A stretch of 64,000 bases of DNA from Ailanthus altissimus (taxonomy: Eukaryota; Streptophyta; Magnoliopsida; Sapindales; Simaroubaceae), in NCBI GenBank assembly GCA_946807835.1, contig OX327690.1:7412501-7476500 (forward strand). Direction: 5' to 3'. Positions 12,930 to 24,955 of this stretch are shown piece by piece. The position numbers and the translations under genes are program-made. The notes beneath the pieces were generated by a model. The model had not been told where the DNA came from. It ran no database searches and saw only the letters and a list, made by a program, of their open reading frames with translations. The number at the start of each line of letters is the position of its first letter. Position 1 is the first letter of the stretch.

Positions 12930-13250
12930 AAGGGTATTTTGCAAACTTTTTAACATTCTAAGGTCAAATTATAATTTTTCCATACTTTTAGGGTAATTTC
13001 AAATTTTATAAAAGTTTTAGGGTCATTTTAAAATTATTAATTTTTAGGGTCATTGTGTAAGTTAACAAATTTTATGGTCATTTTATAATTATAAAATCTT
13101 TAAATATTATTTTGTAATTTTTAAAGTCTAAGGGTAATTTTATCATTATTAAAGTTTTTGGGATGCTTGCAATTATTAAAATATCATGGACTATTATAAT
13201 TATTAAAGTGTTGAGGGGCTAAAATTATATATTTTTAAGATCTATTACAA
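12930..13250. repeat. Imperfect tandem repeat of about 30 bp, some 10 units
   Basis: A phrase like 'ttttagggtcattttaaaattatta' recurs about every 26-36 bp with changes (for example AGGGTAATTTC, AGGGTCATTTT, AGGGTCATTGTG, ATGGTCATTTT, AAGGGTAATTTT). It lies between the copia primer site and the zinc knuckle, inside what should be gag. Confidence 0.65.
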
Positions 13251-13309
13251 TGGATAAGTTTAATATTTCTTAATATTATATCTTTGTCGGCTCTACACTG
13301 TTTATGATT

Positions 13310-13351
13310 TGTTATCATTGCCACTTACTTGGACATTTAATTCTTAGTTGT
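13310..13351 (+). pseudogene. Copia Gag zinc-knuckle fragment
   Basis: The translation CYHCHLLGHLILSC has the spacing C-x2-C-x4-H-x4-C of a retroviral-type zinc knuckle, followed by PTHKCRICG and then a stop. In a live element this part of Gag binds RNA. The rest of gag before it is unreadable because of stops and the tandem repeat at 12930-13250. Confidence 0.75.
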
Positions 13352-14559
13352 CCAACACATAAATGTAGAATATGTGGATAACCTAGATCTAATCATTATG
13401 AAAAAAGATTATCCCAATAGAAGGAAACTGTTTCAAGATGCTATTTTTATAGGATCTGCTGTTACTGCTGGCCAGTTTAATGTGAGTCCCTCTTCCAACT
13501 TTGTTAGTAATCTTGAGATTTTATTTCGTTAACTCTTCTTAAACTTTGGTAAACTTTTATTTTCTACTTCCTCTAGTATTTCAAGTAATTCTTCTTAGTA
13601 TTTCAATTCTGCATGTTGCAATCACATAACTTCTGATCCTACGATTTTCTCCTCTAATCTCTGGTTCTTATTTACCCTCTATTCAAACTTTCAATAGTTC
13701 TCTCATGAAAGTTAGTCAACTGTTTCTGATAATAAAGATGATTGTCTAACATGTCCTTTAACCAAACAATTAGCTTTACCTTTTAATGATAGTACTATTG
13801 TCTCCCATGCTCTATTTGATCTTATACATTTTGATATATAAAGTCCTTATCCCAATGCCACTATCGAAGGACCTAAATATTTTTTTTTAATGATTACTGT
13901 TGATATACATGATTGTTTCTTATGAAATAATTATCAAAACTTACTAAAATTACTGTGATTTTTCTCAGATGGTTAAAACACAGTATTTAGTTGTGTCTAC
14001 CTTGTTCTACTTTAAAAACATGAACACACTAAACTTAAGCCATGTACTTGGTTATGTTGCTTCTTAGGATACAGGATAGAACATAAAGGTTATAGGTGTT
14101 GGGATCCTATATCTAATTGCCTTCGCATCTCTTGTCATATAGTATTTCTCAAGTATAGAATGTTTTCTTCCATATCCAACTTTTATTCTGTGTCTCATTC
14201 TGTTTCATAATGTTTTACAGAAATACTATTGATCTTTTTCCTAATACTTCACACAAAAATACTTCTTCTAAGTTTCATCTGGTGAACTTAATCAATGATG
14301 TTAGGCTTTTAAATTGATCATCTCATCTGAAGGATCTGCTCTAGACACCATTGACTCTTCTATACCCTTACCTCATTGCTTTACTCGAATAAGAGAGCTT
14401 CTTATTAAACTTTATGATTATCAATGTTTTTTTACTATTCTTTTCTTGTATGAGTCTTAGTTTATTCCAAGGCTATCTTTAATCCTGTTTAGAAGTAAGT
14501 AATGACAGAAGAACTGCAGACTCTTGAAAAATTGCATACTTAGAATTTTGTTACTGCAC

Positions 14560-15120
14560 ATAATAAAACTACAATTGGCTACAAACGAGTGTACAAGATT
14601 AAAATCAATTATGATGGGTTCATTGAAAGATATAAAGCTCATCTCGTTGCTAAAGTCTTTACTCAACAGTATGGAATTAATGATAAAGAAACGTTTGCTC
14701 TAGTTTCTCTACTTACTTCTGTACAAAGTTTGTTAGTTGTTACTATAGTTTGTGGTTGGACATTATGTTAGGTAGATGTGAAGAATACTTTTTCTAATGA
14801 TGATCTTGTTGAAGAAGTATATATGAAGCCTCGTCTTGGTTATTCACATCCCTTAAGTAAGGTCTGCCAACTTTATCATGCTTTATATGGCCTTAAACAA
14901 GCTCATCATACCTGATGTGCAAAGTTTAGTGGCACTATTCTTCAACATAGTTTTCAATCCAGTTCCATGACTTAGCTTTCTTCACTCGCAAGATAGCTTA
15001 TGGTTGTGTTCTACTAGTTATCTAGTTGATAACATCATTATCACAAGTGGTGATCTTATTGGTATTTGTACTCTTAAGGACTTTTTTCAGTAACACTTTA
15101 AAATAAAAATCTTGGCACTC
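14560..15120 (+). pseudogene. Copia reverse transcriptase remnant
   Basis: The open part 14589-14771 reads VYKIKINYDGF, then ERYKAHLVAKVFTQQYGI and 'TSVQSLLVVTIVCGW', the standard start of copia reverse transcriptase. Past a stop it continues VDVKNTFSNDDLVEEVYMK (first catalytic Asp region) and HALYGLKQA. The catalytic YVDD box appears as YLVDNI near 15020, so the second Asp is lost. Frameshifts and stops follow. The domain copies element RNA into DNA in live copies; this one cannot. Confidence 0.9.
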
Positions 15121-15129
15121 TCAATTATT

Positions 15130-15965
15130 TCCTTAGCCTTGAAGTATTGTCTAATTTTACTGAGTATTATCTCTTACAGGAAAAATATGTATCAGATCTA
15201 CTTGTTAGAGATGGCTTGATAGATAATAAGACTGTCTCCACTCTCCTAAAGCCTAATACTAAACTTCAATCTTTTGATGGCACTCTTTTCAGTGATGTTA
15301 CCCTTTATCGTCAGTTGGTTGGTAGTTTGGTATATCTCACTATCACTTGACCAGACATTGCTCATACTATTTATATTTTTAATCAGTTTATAGTTGTTCC
15401 TTGTACCTCTCATTTGTTAACTGTTCTTTATATTTTACGTTATCTCAAGAGTACACATTTTTATAGTCTCTAGTTTTTGGCTCACTCTCTTCTTGAGTTA
15501 TGAGATTATGCTGATATGGATTAGGCGTGTGATCTTATTGATCGACAATCAGCTACTAAATTTTTGTCCTTTTTTAGAGATTCTCTTCTTTCATGAAAAA
15601 GTAAGAAGTGGACAGTTATTACCTATTCTACTGATGCTGAGTGCCGTGCTCTTATTGATACTACCTAAGCGGTTGGTTAGCTCCAATGGCTTCTTAGATA
15701 TATAAGTATTATTCACTTTGGACCTACATCTCTTAATTGTGACAATCAAAGTATTAATTAAATTACTCATAATGATATTTTTCATGAGTGAACTAAGCAT
15801 ATTGAGACAAAGTTTTATTTTGTTTGGCAACACACTTCCCAAGGAATAATTATTCTCCACTTCATCTTTTTTGAGGATCAACCTACTAATATCTTTACCA
15901 AATTTCTTTTTCTTGATCATTTTTATACTTTGGTCTCCAACTTAAATTTACTTCCATATAGCCAT
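15130..15965 (+). pseudogene. Copia RNase H and end of pol, remnant
   Basis: The translation gives LKPNTKLQSFDGT and YRQLVGSLVYLT, then 'PDIAHTIYIFNQF', IDRQSAT, YSTDAECRAL and finally PTNIFTKFLFLDHF, matching the conserved end of copia pol (usual ADIFTK). Stops interrupt it. It leads directly into the purine tract and 3' LTR. Confidence 0.88.
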
Positions 15966-15972
15966 CTTTGAG

Positions 15973-15983
15973 TTTGAAAGGGG
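15973..15983 (+). other. Polypurine tract of the copia element
   Basis: TTGAAAGGGG lies immediately before the 3' LTR and fits the priming site for second-strand synthesis. Confidence 0.7.
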
Positions 15984-16187
15984 TGTTAATAATATAAATC
16001 AATCACATTAATCCTCATTTCATATTTTGATATTTACTATATTTATATTGTAATTAATATGTAAATAGTTTCTTTTTCCTTACATATCTTATTTTGCTTA
16101 TTGTGAATTAGTTTAAAATCTCTATAAAAACTTACTTTGTACAATATTCTTATAATAAAATATACACATCATTTTATATTTCTCACA
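15984..16187 (+). repeat. 3' LTR of the copia element
   Basis: It begins TGTTAATAATATAAATCAAT and ends TTTCTCACA. It corresponds to 11975-12179. Confidence 0.9.
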
Positions 16188-16651
16188 TTGCTTAATCTCA
16201 TCCACCATAGTAATTTCTATTTCATTGATTAGGCCAAGCAATGGACCCAAAAAAAAAAAAGGTGAAAATGATTACGGAAGAAACAAAATACGGCTCTTTT
16301 TCTTAATCTCCATATGCAAAATTTAGTTATTTCTCTTACTTTCCATAGAATTAAACAATGTTTTGTTGCTAATTGGCCATTCTTCCACTTTGCTTATTAC
16401 CACTAATGGAAATGGATGTAGACATGAGTCTTGACTGACCCTTGAATAAGTTATTGGGCTTGGGCTGGTTTTGATAGCAATAAGTTCAATTAATGTTTTA
16501 CGAGTTCCTCTAACTTGGATAATATTAAGCCTCCTTAAATAATAAATTAATAAGCAAGCCTTCGCTGCATCATGCAGACATCTTTTGAGTTGCCAAATTT
16601 TATATCATTCGAGAATTAGGAGGAGTTTTGAAATTTTAACTTTTTTTTAAA
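16188..16651. other. No gene seen
   Basis: Non-coding A+T-rich sequence with an A12 run at 16249. It ends at the left flank of a hAT-like element. Confidence 0.6.
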
Positions 16652-17047
16652 TAGGGGTCGACTCTGATCCTAGAGCTCTCAAAGAATTCTCAAACTTAAT
16701 TGAAACAAAAAAAAAAAAGTGTTCCAATTAGGACATTCTTCTTGACCTAATTTCGGGTCGGGATAAGTTAAGTCAATATATTTTTATTAATTTTTTTATA
16801 TTAAAATTGTGTAGTTTATTTTTAAACGAGTTGGGTCCTAATGGATCAAAAAAATCTGTTCAAAACAACACCACTTTAAACTATTAATCAAAATAAAATA
16901 AAAAAATTGAGTTTGAGGAATTCCCAAACCTGACTTACTCGGGACACAATTTATTATCCTAAATGTGTACCAAAATTATTTTCATTCTCGTCTCAATCCA
17001 AAATAAATATTAGATCGGGATGGAAACGAGAAAATTGCCCACCCCTA
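16652..17047. mobile_element. Non-autonomous hAT-like element, about 396 bp
   Basis: Left end TAGGGGTCG and right end CACCCCTA give a short inverted repeat (TAGGGGT-G). The flanks TTTTTAAA (16644-16651) and TTTTTAAG (17048-17055) match at 7 of 8 bases, the target-site length of hAT transposons. The inside has no coding capacity. The reversed right end TAGGGGTGGGCAATTTTC is a common plant hAT terminus. Confidence 0.7.
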
Positions 17048-17846
17048 TTTTTAAGTATTCTAGCAAATAAATATTTTGTTTTAATTGATTTCACCTTTTA
17101 TTATTTAACATATTTCAAAATATATATTAACCAAATGTTTTCCTAATTCAAAATTTTCAAATATAAACCATCACTTTCACCTTAATATATTCCCCATCCG
17201 TCATTTGCCATGCAATGCATGATTGTAGTACCAAAATTCCCGCCTTCTATAAAAGAAAATGCATGCTACATGCATGTTTTTATGCACTTTTATAAATAAA
17301 ATGAAGAGTCAGATATTTCACTTTTTTTTGTTTTTTTAGATAAAACCTTATATCACCTTTTTTTCTTCATTGATCTAGTGTGCTAACGATTGATGGAGTA
17401 ATAAAATTTAGCCTAGTTAGATTAGCATTGGATGATAATGTGGAAGTATTTATCACTCTAGTAAAAATTTATTTGGTTCAAGTATATAACAAAGATTTTA
17501 TAAAATATAAATTAAAGGAGAAATAATTTATTTTAGCATTTTAAATTATGATATTGAGTTTATTGATAAACTCAATTATGATTTTATGCGAACAAATATT
17601 TATATCGTTTATGATAATTTATTTTTAAAATTTTTAGGTATTATGCCACACAACATATTTTTTATATATGCCAACCCAATAATATTAAGTTCCATGTCTG
17701 ATATAAATTGGGCGGAGCTCTAATAGAGATTTTTAGGTGTATAGTAAATTCCTTATGAGTAATAAGGATGAATAATACGAGTCAAAATGGTTCATAAATT
17801 TATGTCAGATTATGATGAGAGCAACACGTAATTGGATTAGATAAAT
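17048..17846. other. No gene seen
   Basis: A+T-rich, no open frames of note. From about 17720 the text begins to resemble flanks of the TRIM family that follows. Confidence 0.55.
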
Positions 17847-18361
17847 AATCACATTTCACGTTGGATGAAAATTAAGTGAATTTTGAAAATATATGGACGA
17901 GTAGACAACATATCTAATCGGTTAGTCTTTTAGGTCAATAGCAAGTATTCAGTGCGTGACAAGTAGTATTAAAATAAATTTAAATTCTCATTCGCATGTG
18001 GACTATCAAAATCACTCCAATAAATATTTTCATATAAGTAATGGGTCCCCCAAAAGTAGAAGAGAATGGCATTATAAGCTAAGTAAACCTTAAAATTTTT
18101 ATGTCTTGAGCCCTAAAAAGAATTGTCACATAGGTAATGAATCTCTTATAAATAGTAAAAATAAGCAATTCTGGCCAGGTCGAACCCTAAATTTGGATTA
18201 AACCATGAGAATGCATCACATAATTGGGTGGGAAGATTGTCATATCCCACATCAAATAAAAAATTGGTAAATTTAGAGTATATATATATATATATATGGA
18301 CATGTAACATTACCTAACATGCTAATTTTTTAGATCAATAACAAATGCCTAACTTATAACA
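17847..18361 (+). mobile_element. TRIM element, plus strand
   Basis: Two short direct repeats, 17847-17961 (115 bp, ending GTGCGTGACA) and 18239-18361 (123 bp, starting TGTCATATCCCACATC), bound about 277 bp. After the first comes AGTAGTATTAAAATAAA, a worn initiator-tRNA-Met primer site. Before the second is the purine-rich GGGTGGGAAGAT. This is the build of a terminal-repeat retrotransposon in miniature. The second LTR has a TA-repeat expansion at 18278-18297. It is the same family as 26586-27090. Confidence 0.65.
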
Positions 18362-18387
18362 TTAGTCAAACATAGTTTTTAATCAAT

Positions 18388-18852
18388 TAAACACAAAAGG
18401 TTTAGAAATATATATATAGTTAATTCATAACATAAACATCAATTTTTTGTTTTCATTAAAAAAATTACATTTTTTTCCTTGAATAATTAGAGATTTTTCA
18501 TTTATATATACATATATATTTGCCCAAAACATAACTGAACAAAAATTATAAACTATATTATTACTAATGAACTTATAATTTTGTACCCTCTCTAAATATA
18601 TATGCTATTAAAATTGTCTTAAATTTAATCTCTCTTTAATAAATGTTTATATATAATTTTAAACACACAAAGTTCTAGAAAAATATAGTTAATTCATACC
18701 ATCATAAACATCAACTTTTAGTTTTCATAAGAAAAACAAAATTAATAAGTGGAGATTTTTCATTTTTATTTTTTTTACCAAAAATATAATTCAATTGAAT
18801 AAAACTTATAAAAGTACTTTATTATTAATAAACTTATAGTTTTATACATGTA
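18388..18852. repeat. Diverged tandem duplication, about 270-bp step
   Basis: The series 'agttaattcataacataaacatc...gagatttttcattt...aacttataattttgtac' at 18388-18590 recurs in the same order at 18663-18852 ('agttaattcataccatcataaacatc...ttatagttttatac'). No coding content. Confidence 0.65.
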
Positions 18853-19548
18853 TATTCAAGAATCAAAATTATATTATATTAATAAAGTTTATATAAACTT
18901 CTAAAAGACTTCCTTATTGAGTGAGTCGTATAGTACGCTCTATGCAATATTGTCTCATGGATATTCAATGAACTCATTAGAGGCGTCTATTATACTTAGA
19001 ACAAAATTTTGAATCTCTTTACAATCATTATATAAGATCAGAACACGATTAACAAAATAGAATAAACTCAATTTCATTGCATCTTCGTCATCAAGCTGCT
19101 AATTTCACTGCATCTTCCTGGATGACCAGATAATCTCCTATCTTCTACCAATTTAAAACTACATTTTCTCATACAAATTGAAGATCTCTACCTCTCGCAA
19201 CAAAATCTTGTGAACCAAAATGCTAGAGAAAGAAAGATTTGGCATATCAAAAAAAAAAAAGGCCCGATACATTTATTTAAAAAACTCCATTTGATAACGT
19301 GTAGTTTCTTGCTTATAACGTTCAGGGCCTACCTCTTCAAGTAATACATTATTAATGCGCAAAAGAACTTATTCTCAAGAATTCTATATTGTTTAGAGAC
19401 GTTACTCCGTCTATCAAAATAAATAACAAATAAAATTTTAATAAAATAAAACAAATATTTTTAAACATTAATTTTTTTTATTTTTTAAAGATTAAATTAA
19501 TTAAATAAATCATTTCAATTTAATTATTAATTATTTTAAAATAAGAGC
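18853..19548. other. No gene seen
   Basis: Non-coding, with long A/T runs at 19248-19260 and 19400-19530. Confidence 0.55.
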
Positions 19549-20150
19549 ACCATGTGGTACATAGAGAGTGCAGTTGCGTGGTGTGCATACGCAAGATACC
19601 AATTGGGCTCCTAAACATAAGCCCACATGAAATGTCAATATGTCAGATGGCAGCTGGTCTACACCCAGTTTTTTTTACTATATGCTATTTTTGTCAGATT
19701 GTAATATTTTTTTTTCACTTTTTCAACCTATTTCTTAAATATATTTCACCTTTTGCACCTATTTCCAACATAATATAATTTCTAACACATTTTCAATATA
19801 AATCAACTTTTTATCTATACTTTAAATAAAAAAACTTATTGAGCATCGATCAATTTTCAAGTTTGAAGTGAAGGAATATGTTGTCTAAAGTCAATCTACA
19901 TAATTTCTACTTCTAAATCTTCGATCTAATCAAATTTGAGTTGAAAGAGTTTTGTAGAGAGAGAGGCAGATCATTAGGTTAGAGAGAGTGTGTGCTTTTT
20001 ATTAGGTTTTTTGGGGGTGGGGAGGGGAAATAATATTTGGGGGCATAATTGTTTATTTTAAATTTTTTACTAATAAAGATAAGTCCATTAATTTGTGGTT
20101 AAGAATGAAAATAACTTAAAAATAAGGACTATTTTAAAAAAATTCCCTTA
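19549..20150 (+). repeat. Non-coding block resembling 24956-25650, possible MULE terminus
   Basis: It starts CATGTGGTACATAGAGAGTG, runs through a phrase close to 'cctatttccaacataata...ctaacacattttcaatat' and a GAGAGAGAG stretch, and ends in GGGGGCATAATTG and 'ataaggactattttaaaa'. The block right of the MULE gene has the same succession in the same orientation. The ending recalls termini of plant Mutator-like elements, but I could not find matching inverted ends. Confidence 0.3.
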
Positions 20151-20155
20151 GCTAA

Positions 20156-20620
20156 ATGTTTGAGAATACAACAAGCACGCTAAAAATGACATTTTCTTTT
20201 GCTTTAAAGATAAATGTTTTTATCTTAAAATTCTGTTACTTTTCTTCTTTCATTTCAATCCCACTTAAATATGTTTTTATCATAAGGTCATTGTTTATAT
20301 TGACCATGACCTCAACCTCAGCTATATGCATGACCATGACCACGTTATTGATTACCACAATGACTATTTAAGGCCACATTTGCTTTATAATTTTATGAGA
20401 TAACATTTACTTTAAATATTAGAACAGCTCCAATACAATGAACTTGATGATTCTTCACTAAAAATTTCTTATTCTTTTCACCAATAAAAAAACATGAAAT
20501 CAAGTCATAATATTTCTTGTAGTCACGTATTCAATATTGTTATTTTAGAATCGTATTTCACATAAAAAAAGTTAAAAATCTTTTTTCTAACAAATCATTA
20601 TCCATTATTTTTTCTCCATA
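20156..20620. other. No gene seen
   Basis: A 71-codon frame (20156-20371) is low-complexity Thr/Met-rich sequence without recognisable content. Confidence 0.5.
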
Positions 20621-20625
20621 TAACG

Positions 20626-21210
20626 TAAGACTAGGCAAATTTTATAGGCCTGAACTGGCTTGAGGAACCTGACCTAAATATTTGGGTTAGTCTAAGTTTG
20701 AGTTAGTCTAGGTTTAAGTATTTTATTCGAGATCGACTGGGTTCCATCACGTGAACCTGATTGGTTCCCTCAATTTTGGAATGGTCCCGAACTGACCCAA
20801 AATCAAAAAATAAAAAAACAAAAGGTACAAAGTAATGTCATTTTCGGTGATGTCACAACGACACCATTTTAGAGGGCAAATGGTACTATTTGTCACCAGC
20901 AATAACTAAAAAGAAAAAAATTAAAATTAAAAGTCTACAACTAGAAACCTCATTCCTACATTCTCATCTCTCGATTTCTCCCTTACTCTCTTCATCTGAC
21001 GTCTAGTATCCGTTTTAGCCCTCAAACTCTCAACATCTCTAATCTCCATCAATCTCAACTCCTTTTCTCAGCCACCGCCAGTACCAGCACATAAGTCAAA
21101 TGACTTAAAACTTGATTCTTCTCCTAATCCCTAGCAGCATAAAAGTCAACGTCTTTGATCTCTGTTGGTCTCAACTACTATCCAATTAGGACTCGAGTTT
21201 AGTAGGGTTG
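20626..21210. mobile_element. Possible hAT-type remnant
   Basis: The left part GACTAGGCAAATTTTATAGG, then 'cctgaactggcttgaggaacctgacc' and later 'cacaacgacaccattttag', resembles the non-coding ends of plant hAT elements. The same phrase type occurs in 16652-17047. No inverted ends or target-site duplication were identified. Confidence 0.3.
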
Positions 21211-22099
21211 ACTTAAACCCAAGTGATAACTTTAGGAGTATCTTAGAGAAATGAAAAAAATGTCCTTCAACTCCAATTCAAGCTCTAACAATGAATAGAT
21301 CGCATCATTGTTGGCATATGGACTTAGAACAAAGACTGATTTACTTGGTGTATTTAACGATGCCACTGTAACGATGCCCTTAAAATATTTATGGAACCTC
21401 TACGTGTTGCCATGCCATTTTATCTTTGTATATTTAGATTTTATAGTTTAAGAAAATAAAGGAATCCAGATATGTTCCTTTGGACAATCATTAATTTGAG
21501 GGATAACTTACCTCAACAGGTGGTCAGAAGTGGGTATTGTAGCCCATTTGTCTATATGTTTATTAAATATTTTAAGTTAGGTCGGTCATTTGAGTCCTTC
21601 CCTAAGATTGATGCTTTATAAATAAAAAGATGGCTGTGATTTGTGAACCACTGCAGCATCTACTTTATAGATGTGTAATATATTTTTTGTATGTGTATTT
21701 GTGTCATATTATTGTTTTGATGTCTATGTGTTAGGTGGATATGTCCAGAGATGATATATAATTGTATAGAAGTGTATTTTTCTAATATGCAGGCTTGAAA
21801 ACATCTATATAATATGGACAATTCTGCCTACATTTCGTTAAAATATCAACAATTTAAGTATATAATAAAAAGTATAAGTACATTACAGAAGTTACAAAAC
21901 TCAACACTCTAATGTAAAGTAGAATAATTAGAAAATGGCATATAATAATCCTTCATACAATAAAATCTTTATATATAATTGTGTTTCGGGATCCAAGTCG
22001 TTTCTTCCATCTCACTCTCATCTGAAACAAAAAAAATATTAACTTTATATTATAATAAAATTAAATATTAAATATTAAATTTTTAGTTTTATAAGCAAA
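21211..22099. other. No independent gene seen
   Basis: Non-coding by eye. The last 100 bases may belong to the 3' end of the MULE gene that reads leftward from 24660. Confidence 0.5.
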
Positions 22100-24660
22100 C
22101 AGCGACAGGGTTTTGGCATGTCTGTCAGTTTTGTCTATATTGTCTACAATGACTACAAATCTTCTTCGATTGTTCTTTCCCTTAAGATGGAATCTGATTT
22201 GTCTGACGCCTGCCTGCCTGAATACGTTCTATCAAAGGCTAAATGTCTATACTTTTTAAATTTCCTAGGACTATCCAATCCGACAGATGGCCAACTAGAA
22301 ATAATGGCTCGCTATGGGCACAGAAAAAGCCTCGAATGTGTAGTAAGTTGAACAAAGACTTTTTTGTGATAATCTTATGTATCTATATACGGCGAATGCA
22401 TAGAGATAAGCCAGTTTCCGATAGTCAAACTTCAAATAGCTACATGTTCTATCCGAAATGTCCACGATCCTATCTATGTCATCATCTTTGACTACAAAAC
22501 ATGAAACATCTATAGGACAAACTGTCATTCAACTTACGTCATCATTATATTTCATTACTTTGTGATTTGCCCAATTCATCTACACGATCTCATCATCTGT
22601 GCTGCCAATAGTCTATAATAAAAACATAATTACGTTAGCTCTCAAATCAAATTCACTCTATCAAATTGGTCACAGGAAGCTTTCTTGCTTTTTTCAATTG
22701 CATTAATACTATCTGCAATATTAATGGTTATGACTTCGTGCCTTCTGAAAGCACAAGTTGATCAAGCCCATCTTACCGTATCAATATCCTCTTCTAAATA
22801 CTTAGTTACATTAGGTCTCATTTCTCACATTTTGTTAAATTGGTGTTAAAATCCAAAGACATGATACATCTTGGCAGTAACAAAATAGAGCAACAAGTAT
22901 ACCTCTTTTTCAGACTTATCCATTGGTAACTTATATTTTGTCACCAAATTCCCCTTCAAGTGATAAATACAAAACTTTCAAGTGATAAATGTAGAACCTT
23001 CAAGTGATAAATGCAGAACTTATGATATGCATTAAGAAACACACCCTGTGTAATCCTTTCAATATTAATGGGTCGATCAGATATAAAATTAAGATTCTGG
23101 TGGCCACTAAGTACTCTCTGCAGTTTAACCATAAACTACTCCCAAGAAGCATCATTTTTTGAGTCAATAATCTCCCATGCCAATGAAAATATCTAATTGT
23201 TTTTATCTTTATAAACAGTTACAAACATTATACCAAGATAGAAACCTTTCAAAAATATTCTATCTACTACAATCACTGGTCAGATAGATGAATTAAAACC
23301 TCTGATGTAAAGTTTCAGCGCCATAAAGAATTACTTGAAGTGATTATTTACATCAGTTTTCAAGTAAGTAACCGTACTCAAATTATTCTGTTGCAACATA
23401 TAGTTGTATGCGGGAAGTAATCTAAATCCTCTGGAGCGCTTCTTATCAATCTTAGTGCATGCTCCTTAGCTCGCTAAGATGTAGTATACGTTATCTGAAC
23501 ACTGAATTCTTCACTACTTGAATATCTTTCGGCCCATAATTTTAATTGACTGATGTAAACTTATTTTTAATACTTTAACAATAATATGGCTCTTGGCTTA
23601 CCCGTGACCATCCCACAATAGACCCAAAATGTAAGTGTGCTCTTATCTACTCACCTCACAATAAAAAATGTCGCTCTTCTGTTAACACTACCCATAATCT
23701 CTATTTGTATCTGTCATCATCGTATTTCAACTTAAATGGTAGACATGTAAACTCTGAATCTCTATTTTTCCTTAAGTGTAACCATACTCATAGCCTTATA
23801 AATTTCATCTTTATTATTATACAACTTTCTTACAAACATATCATCAATTCTAATATAAGATATTTACTTCGATATATTCATGGTGATAATTTAGGCTAGA
23901 ACTAAAACGGTTTTCTACTTTAACCCTTTCTTCTTTAGCATAATTATTATTATCATCATCACCGTCATCATCATCATCATCATTATTGTCATTATTAACA
24001 TCATCGTCATCATCATCATCATTATTTCCATCCACGATTGTTTTTCTATGATCAACATCATCATCATTTTTATCCATAGTTGTTTCTCCATAATTAACAT
24101 CATCATCATTTCCAACCTCGTAACCAACATCATAATCACAATTATCATTCTTATAAACTTCTCATCTCCACCATCATTTTCGACATTATAACTAACATTA
24201 TGGCTAATACAATGGCCAAGATCAATGCTAACATCTCTATATATCTGACTATTACAATATGTATAGACTGGTTGTTTGTTGAACATTAAAAGAGAATAAT
24301 AATAATCCTCTAAGGGATTTGAAACATACTCAAGGGTTGCAGACGTAAATTGATTAGCATAGTCTTGTTTGAAGTAGCCGCAAAATAAATAAGTAATTAG
24401 GGTTTCTACTTCATAGGTGCTTCTGCATTATTTTAATATCAGGAGCTCGAATATCCACTATTACATATAGAGGTGTAGCAATATTCTTCTATAAGCTCAA
24501 TTACAACATCACATCATCATCATTTTCAAGTGGAATAAGTCTCAATTTTACAGTACTTGAAGGAATCTAAAACTTCAGAGTCACTTTATACTGCACTTGA
24601 TCAACTCTTAGAAGATAACAAACTCTTCTCAATAACGCTTTATATTTAATATTTTTTGAA
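22100..24660 (-). pseudogene. MULE (Mutator-like) transposase, decayed
   Basis: Reading minus strand from the right: 24500-24600 gives VQYKVTLKF and STVKLRLIPLENDDDVML, like the N-terminal MuDR domain with its DDDV end. An Asp/Asn-rich tract follows (23930-24160). The catalytic core at 22880-23345 reads 'FFMALKLYIRGF', PVIVVDRIFLKGFYLGIMFV (first catalytic Asp), WEIIDSKNDASWE and FISDRPINIERI (second Asp), then FCIYHLK. At 22300-22480 is a SWIM-type region DRTCSYLKFDYRKLAYLYAF, in which most of the zinc ligands of C-x-C...C-x-H are lost. A final knuckle-like CSHCRQYRQN lies near 22150. Stops and frame changes make it dead. Transposase would cut and move the element. Its inverted ends were not found. 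Confidence 0.8.
23935..24160 (-). repeat. ATC/GAT-rich tract within the MULE gene
   Basis: A run of ATC and ATT triplets on the plus strand reads on the minus strand as Asp and Asn codons (DDDDDDDVNNDNNDDDDDD). It lies between the N-terminal and catalytic parts of the transposase, where MULE proteins often have an acidic stretch. It is best seen as expanded coding triplets, not a free microsatellite. Confidence 0.65.
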
Positions 24661-24955
24661 ATTACCATGTACATATTTTTATATCTAATGTATCTCTCAA
24701 AACTACCATTAAAACTCTCCTATCTTCCTTTAAAATATATAATTATTGAAATTTGCGCCATGATAATATCTACAGCACATGAAAAAAAAACACCAAACTA
24801 ATTATTAGTTCAGTATAATTATATATATAATAATTTAAAATAATACAAAATATTAAATATAAATATATAAAAATAAAAAATAAAAAACTATTAAAAAATA
24901 AAGCTTAATATAAATAAGTAAAGAAATAAAAAAATATTGATTTAAAAAAAATGCC
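24661..24955. other. A/T-rich stretch, nothing seen
   Basis: Almost pure A/T with TATATATA and poly-A runs. Confidence 0.6.

Larger units (their letters stand above)
11975..16187 (+). mobile_element. Complete but decayed Ty1/copia element
   Basis: The element has 205-bp LTRs at both ends, an initiator-tRNA-Met primer site touching the 5' LTR, a Gag zinc knuckle, copia-type reverse transcriptase and RNase H, and a purine-rich tract before the 3' LTR. Flanks TTGTT (11970-11974) and TTGCT (16188-16192) look like a target-site duplication with one change. LTR divergence and many stops mark it as old. I did not find clear integrase motifs between the knuckle and the reverse transcriptase. Confidence 0.85.

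Noticed and set aside
23915..24286. 123-codon minus-strand Met/Ile-rich frame
   Set aside because: It is a shifted reading of the ATC-rich tract; the Asp/Asn frame fits the MULE transposase layout.
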